NCBI GenBank assembly: GCA_043763625.1
Contig: JAYULL010000151.1
Coordinates: 1-30,586 of the forward strand
Reading direction: 5' to 3'
DNA length: 30,586 bases
From: Rubrolithibacter sp043763625
GTDB taxonomy: Bacteria; Bacteroidota; Bacteroidia; Sphingobacteriales; Sphingobacteriaceae
Shown: piece after piece, positions 8,912 to 15,910 of the stretch
Layout: each line of letters begins with the position of its first letter
Position numbering within the stretch: position 1 is the stretch's first letter
Program-made: the position numbers and the translations under genes
Notes under the pieces: generated by a model
Told to the model about the DNA's origin: nothing
The model's database searches: none
The model's input: only the letters and a program-made list of their open reading frames with translations

Positions 8912-9289
8912 TTAGTCTTTCGCCCAATAATCTATCACCATTACTTTGTCTAAGTGCGGACCTAAAACGCCTCCGAATACTTTATGATCAGGATGAATCA
9001 AATAAGCGTTCCTGTCTTTTTCGGATTTAAAGGTTAAAAAGAAACAATGCGTAAATCCTTGGTTTAAATTCTCAGGGCTATTATTGGTCCCCCATTCTAA
9101 ACTCACAATCTGTTTAATTTTCGATTTTAATCCGCGGAAAGCGTCTTCAACTCTTTTTATATCTGTTGGGGAAGCAGTTTCTTTAAATTTAAGAGAAACG
9201 ACGTGGCGGAGGAGTTTAGCCTTAGTTTGGGCATTCATTGAAGCTATAGAGAAGGTTAATAGTAAAAATAATAAGGATAGTTTTTTCAT
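8912..9289 (-). CDS. Exported Dabb (stress-responsive A/B barrel) domain protein
   Basis: A signal peptide (MKKLSLLFLLLTFSIASMNAQ) precedes a Dabb domain of about 100 residues. The family hallmarks are the opening LRHVVSLKFKETAS, the central SLEWGTNNSPENLNQGF and the closing HLDKVMVIDYW. Dabb proteins are dimeric ferredoxin-like barrels; some act on small organic molecules, but most exported Bacteroidota members are uncharacterised. The gene sits downstream of the sugar isomerase and upstream of the glycosidase, so a role in the same sugar pathway is possible but unproven. It may have its own promoter box at 9309-9316. Confidence 0.88.
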   Translation of the reverse strand: MKKLSLLFLLLTFSIASMNAQTKAKLLRHVVSLKFKETASPTDIKRVEDAFRGLKSKIKQIVSLEWGTNNSPENLNQGFTHCFFLTFKSEKDRNAYLIHPDHKVFGGVLGPHLDKVMVIDYWAKD

Positions 9290-9308
9290 TTGTTGTTCCG
9301 GATTTGGG

Positions 9309-9316
9309 CAAAAATA
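9309..9316 (-). promoter_or_regulatory. Possible -7 box (TATTTTTG) before the Dabb gene
   Basis: On the minus strand TATTTTTG matches TAnnTTTG exactly, 19 bases before the Dabb ATG. No -33 TTTG is seen at the expected distance, so this is weak. Confidence 0.3.
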
Positions 9317-9336
9317 AGAAGTAGCACAAGATATTA

Positions 9337-9651
9337 CTATTCTTTGCTATTATTTTTTAGCCAACTGTTGGGATTAATACCCGTAATTATGCCGATCATC
9401 AACACGCGATCCTGTTCCATTCGGGCTTCGGTAGAATAGGACTTGCAAAATAGCCGATTGGAGAACGTTTCGATATACAAAGTAAAAAGTTTTTCAAGGC
9501 TTTTGGGACGATATTTTTGGGTGGGGCGGTAACCTTTAGACACTGATCTTATTTCTGATATCCTGACGATATCGTTGCCAAGCAATACATAAGTTCCTTT
9601 AACTTCTATACGATGTATAAAAATAGGTTCCAAAATGATAGGTCTTAACAT
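9337..9651 (-). CDS. Uncharacterised 104-residue protein
   Basis: I do not recognise the family. There is no signal peptide or membrane segment. Two beta-rich blocks (RIEVKGTYVLLGNDIVRISEI and KLFTLYIETFSNRLFCKSYS) flank a basic loop with KGYRPTQKYRPKS, and the end LMIGIITGINPNSW looks ordered. Codon use is like the neighbours, which supports a real gene. The 14 codons between the stop of the upstream isomerase and this ATG are open in the same frame and read CYKPGEEAIVD, which is protein-like but has no usual start codon. The ATG at 9651 is the best available start. It is probably co-transcribed with the isomerase. Confidence 0.6.
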   Translation of the reverse strand: MLRPIILEPIFIHRIEVKGTYVLLGNDIVRISEIRSVSKGYRPTQKYRPKSLEKLFTLYIETFSNRLFCKSYSTEARMEQDRVLMIGIITGINPNSWLKNNSKE

Positions 9652-9693
9652 ATCAACAATTGCTTCTTCCCCGGGTTTGTAACAATTTAAGGC

Positions 9694-10629
9694 TTAGCTC
9701 AACAAAGGACGAAAAATATTAAGCGCAAATTTTAAATCTCGACGATGTGCTTCAACGGCGTCAACGCTATTTGGGGAGTTTTTTTCAAGGCATTGCTCTA
9801 ATACCAAATGGGGTTTTAGCTTAAGCCCGGCCAGCTCACTAACTAATCGCTTATAATCAATGTCGCCTTCGCCCAACACTTCATCCCACACCCCGTTATG
9901 CGATTGCCGGATGTGCAGCTCCTTAATACGCTTTCCATACATTTTAACAATATCAAATAAAGCAACTTGTGAGTTGCCTGATCCGCGATATATCCAGTGA
10001 GCATCCAAACAAAAAAATACGTTTTGCGGATCGGTTGCTTGAAGCATATGATGAAACTCGCGAGCAGAACTTCGCATTTCCGGGTCGTGAGTATGATAAG
10101 CCAGACAGATGTTGCGTTTGCGCAGCTCGGCCCCGAGCTTGTTTAGTGCTTGCGCTTGAAAAATTATCTGTTCATCAGTTTTATCCTCGGGGCTTCCCCA
10201 TTTTATCGGGCTTGGATTGGTTACCATTATTTTAATTCCTGCAGCTGAGGCCGCATCGGCAATGTCTAAGGTGGTTTTTATACTCTCCTCTGCTTTTTCA
10301 GGTAAGTGTAAAGTGCTGTTTATATATAAAGATCTAATTTCTAAACCATGGTTTTTAACAAGCGGTAATAGCGTTTGCAGTTCCTCTTTATTCCCTACAG
10401 AAGGTTCGTAACATTTAATTCCGGAGCTGGCGAAATCTGTTAGAGATGCATCTAAATCTTTGGTCCAGCTTTTTCCTTGGCGTTCGTAAAATGTATGCCA
10501 AGAGTATTGGTTACATCCTATAGAAAATTTTGTGTCGAAAGCGGCGGCTTTATTAAGGGTTTTGGAGAGAAGGGCAGAAGCGCTTAATACACCGGCAGCA
10601 GTAAGGAAGGTTCGTCGGTTTTGAATCAT
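9694..10629 (-). CDS. Tat-exported sugar phosphate isomerase/epimerase family protein
   Basis: The N-terminus has a twin-arginine motif (QNRRTFLTAAG, residues 3-13) and a hydrophobic stretch, so the protein is probably exported folded, with its metal, by Tat. Residues 34-305 are a xylose-isomerase-like TIM barrel (AP endonuclease 2 superfamily). Likely metal ligands are around YHTHDPE (179-184), D209 and H211 in CLDAHW, H239 in ELHIRQ and E278 in LVLEQ. The family interconverts sugars or keto-sugars; exported members often lie with Gfo/Idh/MocA oxidoreductases, as here (12001-13128). The substrate is unknown. It heads a run that continues to the 104-residue, Dabb, barrel and glycosidase genes. 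Confidence 0.87.
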   Translation of the reverse strand: MIQNRRTFLTAAGVLSASALLSKTLNKAAAFDTKFSIGCNQYSWHTFYERQGKSWTKDLDASLTDFASSGIKCYEPSVGNKEELQTLLPLVKNHGLEIRSLYINSTLHLPEKAEESIKTTLDIADAASAAGIKIMVTNPSPIKWGSPEDKTDEQIIFQAQALNKLGAELRKRNICLAYHTHDPEMRSSAREFHHMLQATDPQNVFFCLDAHWIYRGSGNSQVALFDIVKMYGKRIKELHIRQSHNGVWDEVLGEGDIDYKRLVSELAGLKLKPHLVLEQCLEKNSPNSVDAVEAHRRDLKFALNIFRPLLS

Positions 10630-10757
10630 GGCAAAATAGTTGGGTAGTTAAATATAGTCGTTTTTTAACTTTGAAAGAAAGGTAAAAGTACTTGCGGGAG
10701 AAGCGGCAGTATTAATAAAATGTTATTTTTATAATAATATAAAGGTATTTTTGAATT

Positions 10758-10789
10758 TAATACAACAAAAGTTGATATTTGTTGTATTA
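10758..10789. repeat. Perfect 12-bp inverted repeat (possible operator)
   Basis: TAATACAACAAA and TTTGTTGTATTA are exact reverse complements around an 8-base spacer (agttgata). The element lies 73 bases before the small gene at 10863 and 128 bases before the isomerase start on the other strand. Its AT-rich dyad and lack of a following T-run favour a protein-binding site over a terminator. No regulator is identified. Confidence 0.55.
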
Positions 10790-10862
10790 TTAAAATAGCA
10801 AAGAATGCATGCTCCATATTTGTTATTAATATTTTTTTGGTTGCGTTTAAGTTATTGTACGT

Positions 10863-11093
10863 ATGAAGAAAAACATGAACTCATTTAAAATTACAGTTGA
10901 CGGTACAATGTACAATGTTGAGCAGCCAAGTCCTGATTACAATATATTCTATCTCAATCGAAAAAGGGGAACCTTTTGTATGTCTAAAAGCAAAGACAGT
11001 AAATGGATATTGGATTTAGCGATTAACAATAATCATGCTATTCCTGTTGATTCTATCGGTGCGGTAATCGATCAATATATAAAAGGTGAGTAA
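10863..11093 (+). CDS. Small conserved-looking protein of unknown function
   Basis: The 76-residue product has no signal peptide. It starts with a beta-hairpin-like segment (NSFKITVDGTMYNVEQPSPD), followed by NIFYLNRKRGTFCMSK, a central KWILDL strand and a C-terminal helix VDSIGAVIDQYIKGE. Similar small single-domain proteins with the same layout are common in Sphingobacteriaceae, but no function is known to me. It is the only plus-strand gene between 6670 and 14670, and a perfect inverted repeat lies in its upstream region, which suggests separate regulation. A second in-frame ATG (residue 5) is also possible as the start. Confidence 0.65.
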   Translation: MKKNMNSFKITVDGTMYNVEQPSPDYNIFYLNRKRGTFCMSKSKDSKWILDLAINNNHAIPVDSIGAVIDQYIKGE

Positions 11094-11224
11094 GCTTTTT
11101 CGGTATCCCGACCCTACATCTGTTTTCACCTAAAAAACTTGAAACTAAACGAACCTTCCTAAATCATCCGCCCGGCGCCGGCCTACCGCTAGCTGAATGA
11201 ATGCCGATATCATCCAAATTACTT

Positions 11225-12004
11225 TTAAAAAGTCAGACTTTCGGCTCCTCGACCCGTCATGCGGATAAATGCTTCGGCAAGCGGAACGCCTAGCTCTTTT
11301 CCTCGAAAGTCTTCCATTGCAGGATGGCCGCAGTCGTACATATCTTTAGTATACTTTCCGTCTTCACCGATAATTTTCTGACTTGCATGGCATGCTAAAG
11401 ACTTAAGCTTAGTAGCGTGAGTTAGTGAGATGTCAACATAATCTGTCGGATGAAAAACGAAAGATTGATTCCCGGTACACACTTCGTAAAAATACAAGCT
11501 GAAAGGGCGCTGCGATTCCATCCAAGATTGAATAGTTAGAACCGACGACAACTGATGGTCCTTGTGCGAATCAAGAGGCCAATGAGCAAAAACAACGTCA
11601 GGTTTCTCTGCCCAAAGCAGTTTTTGAAAACGAGCCATCTCACCATTGGTAATTATACTTTCTCCGTCAACCTGATCTACAAAAAGAGGCTTTGTTTTTA
11701 AAATTTTACAAGCAGCTACACTCTCTTTCCTGCGGATTGATGCAGCTTCTTCGTGGGATTTCCCGTCAATACCTTCGTCGCCGTTTGTAAAATACATCAA
11801 AGTAACATCGTGGCCGGCAGCGGTCAACCGGGCAATGGTGCCACCGCATCCGCTTTCAGGATCGTCAGGGTGCCCGCCCACAACTACAATTTTCTTTTTA
11901 GCTGAGTCGGTAGTTTGCGAGAAAAGAAGCGAAGGAAGAGTAACCAGCACTGCGCTACCGACCATGCTCTTTAAAAAGCTTCTTCGCGATGCCGGCTTTA
12001 TCAT
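11225..12004 (-). CDS. Tat-exported PIG-L/LmbE family deacetylase
   Basis: PIG-L enzymes are zinc-dependent hydrolases that remove N-acetyl groups from sugars such as GlcNAc derivatives. The family signature HPDDPE is at residues 45-50, preceded by KIVVVGG and followed by SGCGGT. A second metal region is AHWPLDSHKDHQ. The N-terminus has twin arginines (SRRSFLK) and a hydrophobic segment ending LLFSQ, so export by Tat is likely. The length of 259 residues is normal. Its ATG overlaps the end of the oxidoreductase gene by 4 bases, indicating coupled translation. The natural substrate is unknown. Confidence 0.9.
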   Translation of the reverse strand: MIKPASRRSFLKSMVGSAVLVTLPSLLFSQTTDSAKKKIVVVGGHPDDPESGCGGTIARLTAAGHDVTLMYFTNGDEGIDGKSHEEAASIRRKESVAACKILKTKPLFVDQVDGESIITNGEMARFQKLLWAEKPDVVFAHWPLDSHKDHQLSSVLTIQSWMESQRPFSLYFYEVCTGNQSFVFHPTDYVDISLTHATKLKSLACHASQKIIGEDGKYTKDMYDCGHPAMEDFRGKELGVPLAEAFIRMTGRGAESLTF

Positions 12005-13128
12005 TTTGATAGGTTCACGGTTTTGCCGGTTCGTGCAGATTCGCGGGCCGCTTCCAAAATTTCAACAACTGTTAAATTGTTTTCAAGCGAATATAATCCG
12101 TTTGCCGCGATTTTTATTTTTCCGCGAATGATGTCGGCCAAGTAGGAAAAAGGATCTTCGTAAACAAGAATATCATCCGCCGTTTGCCTTATCGCTTTTT
12201 CATCTTTAATTACCTCGTTCCTGATAATCATGTTGTTTCTATCCTTAGCTAAAATGTAACCGCTCTCGCCGTAAACTTCCATATCTTTTCTGCCGAAAGG
12301 CCAATTCCACGATGCTTGAATAATACACTGGGCTTCAGGATAGCTTACCAAAATCGTGGCTTCGTCGTCCACTTTCGGGTAAATTTGCGGTTTAAACTGT
12401 CGCGTCACTGCGGTTACTGATACCGGTTTTTGTCCCTTCATTAAATAGGTCATCAAATTAGCTCCATAACAGCCAAAGTCAATTAATGCACCGCCGCCGT
12501 TTTGAACAGGATCGGTGAGCCATTGAAAAAACTCTTTTTGAACACCGATTTCTTTCGGTCCCTGATGCCCGTCGTGAATAACTGTTTTTCTGATTTTCCC
12601 CACAAAATTGCTGTCGTTAACCAGCTGATAAGTTTTAGCAGTTGAGGGATACCAGGATGTTTCGTAATTGGTGAGCAAGTAAATGTTGTTTTTTTTTGCC
12701 AGTTGCTGCATCCTTTGCGCATGTTTGGTATTAGTAGCTAAAGGTTTTTCAACCATTACATGTATGTGTTTCGGGGCACATGCTTCTACAACGGCCATGT
12801 GTTCGTAGATCGATCCGAACGCGGCAGTTGCTTCCGGTTTTACAGAAGCAAGCATCTTATTTAAATCGGTATAAAAGAGTTTTTTATCAAGCGAAAATTG
12901 CTTGGCGTATCGAGAAGATAAAGCAGTATCAGGTTCGTAAATTCCTACTAATTCAACATCCGGCTTTTTCCTTGAAAGAATCCAGGCAACATGGTTATGG
13001 GTAATTCCGGCAACAGCCAAACGAAGTGGTCGCGTTTCCGGCGGATTTCGGCCATAACAAAAAGTTGCCGCAGCATAATGAGTAAAAAAGGTTAATAACA
13101 GCAGCAGTGTGCGTGGTAGTGTTTTCAT
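12001..13128 (-). CDS. Exported Gfo/Idh/MocA family oxidoreductase
   Basis: A Sec-type signal (MKTLPRTLLLLLTFFTHYAA) precedes a Rossmann domain starting RLAVAGITHNHVAWIL near residue 36. The family motif EKP is at 127-129 (VMVEKPLA). The substrate domain has GGGALIDFGCYGANL (211-225), where the usual D-x-G-x-H carries Tyr (Y221) in place of His, as in glucose-fructose oxidoreductase-like members. Such enzymes oxidise or reduce sugars with tightly bound NAD(P); exported types in Bacteroidota have been linked to 3-keto-sugar metabolism. It overlaps the PIG-L deacetylase gene by 4 bases (ATGA), so the two form an operon. The 375-residue length fits. Confidence 0.9.
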   Translation of the reverse strand: MKTLPRTLLLLLTFFTHYAAATFCYGRNPPETRPLRLAVAGITHNHVAWILSRKKPDVELVGIYEPDTALSSRYAKQFSLDKKLFYTDLNKMLASVKPEATAAFGSIYEHMAVVEACAPKHIHVMVEKPLATNTKHAQRMQQLAKKNNIYLLTNYETSWYPSTAKTYQLVNDSNFVGKIRKTVIHDGHQGPKEIGVQKEFFQWLTDPVQNGGGALIDFGCYGANLMTYLMKGQKPVSVTAVTRQFKPQIYPKVDDEATILVSYPEAQCIIQASWNWPFGRKDMEVYGESGYILAKDRNNMIIRNEVIKDEKAIRQTADDILVYEDPFSYLADIIRGKIKIAANGLYSLENNLTVVEILEAARESARTGKTVNLSK

Positions 13129-13297
13129 CGATAATCCGGTAATTTAATTTCCCTAAGATACTATTAGCACTGTTTAAATAGGAGATAAAAATAACAGGAA
13201 CGATCATGTTTCTTTATGTTAACAAGCGGCGAGTCACTTAACATATTCAAAGCACAAAGTTGAAAAGATTCTATTTAGGGAATTAATAGCAATAGTT

Positions 13298-14386
13298 TTA
13301 GGGAAATCGAATTCTTACAAACCTAACCCCCGGGTTTTTTTTTCTGCTGAACTCGATCCAGTTCCTTAGTTCTGCTTGAGTTCCGGCTAAAGACGACGCG
13401 TAAGGATAGTCAGCTGCAATGCCGGCCGAAGTTAGGTCGGTATCACGCAAATGCAAAATTCCGGTAGGCAAATCATGGTCCACATCGTTCAGCATTTCGT
13501 TGTATCGGTCTTCGCCCAATTGTTGTATAATTCGCTCACTTAAACACCCCCAAGCTTTAGAAAGCAAGCGTTCTCCGTCCCCGGAGTTATCATAACGCTC
13601 AACTGTAAAGGGGTCGGTGTATAACACGGTATCGCCTCGCTGTTCCGAAAAGTAAAACGTATAATATGAAACGTTGGAACCTAAAAAGCAAGGCAGAGCA
13701 GCATAATCTGCACTATCGAGCATAGCGGAAGGGATAGTGTCATTCTCAATTTCGGTTACTTCAGCCACTCCAATGTCGGGTCCGGGCTTTAGCGATTTTG
13801 CTTTCTTACCAAGAGGTTTCTTTTTGGTAGCGGTTTTAGAGGATCCTATTACAACTTTTGATTTTTTCGGTGCCGCCTCACTTCCGGGAACTATAATTGG
13901 TCGTACAGCAATCGCCGGCGATCGATCTTGTTGGGAAGAAGTATTCTTGGGAGCCGAAACATCGCTTCCCGACTCTCGAGCTTTTATTGTGTCGGATTGA
14001 GCATTCATCCGAGCTATAGTTTTAATTTTTGTCGTGATATCCGAGGCAGTTTCAGGCAGATATTTAACGGCGAGGCGTAAAATCGAAATTGAATTTTCCC
14101 CGTTCTTTTTTTGCCGGCCTCCGGCAACTGTTCGCGTCTGAGGTTTTACCTCTGCCCAATCCGAGCCGGTTTTGTAATAAAATGTATTATTGCTTTTATT
14201 GAAAATACTGATGTAAGTGCCTTTACAAGATACGTTCCCGGCTTTATCACTTACAAAAGCAATAACTCCGGCTTGTATATATAACTCCGGATTTACATAG
14301 CAGCTTATAGAAACGGTGCTTTCCTTCTGTTGGGCGGAAGCAGAGAAAAATATAAAAGTTACTACAGGCAGAATATATTTCATCAA
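13298..14386 (-). CDS. Secreted protein of unknown function with basic low-complexity linker
   Basis: I do not recognise the family. The 362-residue product starts with a signal peptide (MKYILPVVTFIFFSASAQQ). The N-terminal region to about residue 120 looks beta-rich (VSISCYVNPELYIQAGV, NNTFYYKTGSDW). Residues 130-215 are a disordered linker rich in Ser, Pro and Lys, with KKKPLGKKAKSLKPG. The C-terminal 150 residues form a compact acidic domain (SYYTFYFSEQRGDTVLYTD, DRYNEMLNDVDHDLPTG) ending FVRIRFP. The two-domain, linker layout suggests a periplasmic or surface protein. It has no obvious operon partner. The remnant of a barrel gene lies just upstream. Confidence 0.7.
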   Translation of the reverse strand: MMKYILPVVTFIFFSASAQQKESTVSISCYVNPELYIQAGVIAFVSDKAGNVSCKGTYISIFNKSNNTFYYKTGSDWAEVKPQTRTVAGGRQKKNGENSISILRLAVKYLPETASDITTKIKTIARMNAQSDTIKARESGSDVSAPKNTSSQQDRSPAIAVRPIIVPGSEAAPKKSKVVIGSSKTATKKKPLGKKAKSLKPGPDIGVAEVTEIENDTIPSAMLDSADYAALPCFLGSNVSYYTFYFSEQRGDTVLYTDPFTVERYDNSGDGERLLSKAWGCLSERIIQQLGEDRYNEMLNDVDHDLPTGILHLRDTDLTSAGIAADYPYASSLAGTQAELRNWIEFSRKKNPGVRFVRIRFP

Positions 14387-14499
14387 TAGATAACGATGGG
14401 TTTGTTAAGAAATGTATTAAAAAAATTACAAGGTATCTGTTTTAAACAACTAAACTTGATTAATGATCGGAATTATTGAATGCCGTGAAGTGAAAAGGT

Positions 14500-14590
14500 T
14501 TAAAAAACGGCACGAAGGGAGATATCGAATCTTCCGGCTTCTACATTTTTTCAGTGATAAATAGAATGCTGGCCCAATCAAAAATGTACT
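14500..14590 (-). pseudogene. Decayed C-terminal fragment of a small beta-barrel gene
   Basis: On the minus strand one frame reads VEAGRFDISLRAVF followed by TAA, nearly the same as the end of the intact protein at 8371-8850 (AEAGRFGLSLRAAF). A second frame just upstream reads FDWASILFITEK, matching FDWRPLFLFSPH of that protein. The two pieces are in different frames and a TAG lies between, so the gene is frameshifted, and no N-terminal part is seen before moeB. It is a relic of a paralogue of the 159-residue barrel protein. Confidence 0.7.
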
Positions 14591-14620
14591 TCATAGAAAT
14601 TTCCTAGCGGGCTTTTCCCT

Positions 14621-14654
14621 TTGAATTACATTGAGTTTTTAATAGTTAATTTTG
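14621..14654 (+). promoter_or_regulatory. Likely promoter of the moeB-like gene
   Basis: TTTG at 14621-14624 and TAATTTTG at 14647-14654 (exact TAnnTTTG) are separated by 22 bases, close to the 19-21 usual for Bacteroidota promoters. The ATG follows 15 bases after the -7 box, leaving a very short leader. Confidence 0.5.
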
Positions 14655-14669
14655 CTTTTGTTCTAACTA

Positions 14670-15737
14670 ATGAATCTATCGGAAGAAGAAAGGGAACGCT
14701 ACAGCCGGCATTTGGTTTTAAAAGGCTTTGGCACGGAGGCACAGTTAAAATTAAAAGCTTCATCAGTGTTGGTGGTTGGGGCGGGCGGACTCGGGTGCCC
14801 ATGTTTATTATACCTCGTTGCTGCAGGGGTGGGACATATAGGAATTGCCGACGGAGATGTGGTGACCCTTTCTAACCTGCAAAGGCAGGTTTTATATAAT
14901 GAAGCGGATGTAGGTAAATTCAAAGCCGAAACTGCACGGAATTTTTTGCAAGCAAAAAACTCTTCTATAAGAATTACAGCTTTTAATACTAAAATTCACG
15001 AAGAAAATGTTAATGAGATACTTATTGATTTTGATTTGGTGATAGACGGGTCGGATAACTTTTCTACTCGTTATTTGCTTAACGACGCTTGTGTAATTCT
15101 CAATAAACCTCTTGTTTCCGGGGCTCTTTTCGAATTTGAAGGGCAGCTGAGCACTTTTAATTATAAGGGAGGCCCGACTTATCGGTGTCTTTTCCCGAAC
15201 CCGCCTCAACAACCCGATTTTGCAGGATGCGGAGAAACCGGCGTATTAGGAGTTTTACCAGGAATAATCGGAACGTATCAGGCAAGCGAAGCTCTTAAGG
15301 TTTTAACCGGAATCGGAGAAGTTTTAAGCGGAAAGCTTTTAGTGATTAATTTGTTGAGTAACGATACGAGTTTTATAAGTTTTAAAGCAAACAGCCGGCA
15401 AAATGAGCCCGGTGATTTAAAACCGGTTGAAGTCCGCAAAGAAGTTGAAATAAAATCAATAACACCCGCCGAACTCGATACTATGATGCAAAGCGGACCC
15501 GTACAACTGATTGATGTGCGTGAAGAATACGAGTACGAACGCTTTAACATCGGCGGCATAAATCTTCCTTTTTCAGTTTTAGAAGAAAGCTTGAGAATAA
15601 TAGAAGTTAAAAACAACGTAATTCTAATTTGCCAAACGGGGTCGCGTTCCGCAAAAGCTCTAATAAGCTTTAAAAACTTTTTCCCTGAGAACCAATTCTA
15701 TAATTTGGAAGGCGGTTTGAATAGTTACTTAAAATAA
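14670..15737 (+). CDS. moeB: MoeB/ThiF-type adenylyltransferase fused to rhodanese domain
   Basis: Residues 1-240 form an E1-like domain that adenylates the C-terminal glycine of a sulfur-carrier protein (MoaD or ThiS type). It shows the nucleotide loop GAGGLG at 37-42, NLQRQ at 69-73, DGSDNFSTR at 126-134, and a cysteine C187 in GCGETGV. Residues 262-355 are a rhodanese domain with active Cys C321 in CQTGSRS, which could hand sulfur to the activated carrier. The four zinc-binding cysteines of classical MoeB are mostly absent (TYRC in place of CxxC, and no second CxxC). The fusion makes a role in molybdopterin or thiamine sulfur transfer likely, but the carrier gene is not in the window, so MoeB versus ThiF cannot be settled. 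Confidence 0.88.
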   Translation: MNLSEEERERYSRHLVLKGFGTEAQLKLKASSVLVVGAGGLGCPCLLYLVAAGVGHIGIADGDVVTLSNLQRQVLYNEADVGKFKAETARNFLQAKNSSIRITAFNTKIHEENVNEILIDFDLVIDGSDNFSTRYLLNDACVILNKPLVSGALFEFEGQLSTFNYKGGPTYRCLFPNPPQQPDFAGCGETGVLGVLPGIIGTYQASEALKVLTGIGEVLSGKLLVINLLSNDTSFISFKANSRQNEPGDLKPVEVRKEVEIKSITPAELDTMMQSGPVQLIDVREEYEYERFNIGGINLPFSVLEESLRIIEVKNNVILICQTGSRSAKALISFKNFFPENQFYNLEGGLNSYLK

Positions 15738-15799
15738 AAAAGGGCCAAGTTATTAACCTGACCCCACATCTACCTATGAAAAACATCCCTTTGGGAGGG

Positions 15800-15822
15800 A
15801 CGAGTTCGTTTACGAAACTTGT
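15800..15822. repeat. Short imperfect inverted repeat after moeB
   Basis: ACGAGTTCGT and ACGAAACTTGT pair around a two-base loop with one bulge, and GAAACT re-pairs with AGTTTC a few bases on. It lies in the 173-base gap between moeB and the kinase pseudogene. A termination or processing role is only a possibility. Confidence 0.25.
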
Positions 15823-15910
15823 ACGAATGAGTTTCATAAAAATTTGAAAAAGCTTTTAAATCTTTAATAGTCAACCGGTAATTTTCGACCACACCTGTAT
15901 AAATTGCTTT

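Noticed and set aside
12995..13207. Open frame of 70 codons before the oxidoreductase gene
   Set aside because: It overlaps the signal-peptide region of the oxidoreductase in another frame and has no protein-like pattern.
14621..14875. Open frame overlapping the start of moeB on the same strand
   Set aside because: It is a frame shadow of moeB with unusual composition (many Arg, Gly and Trp).
11110..15771. Shared 12-base string gaccc(t/c)acatct at 11110-11121 and 15760-15771
   Set aside because: One mismatch in 12 bases with no extended similarity is within chance for a 30-kb window.
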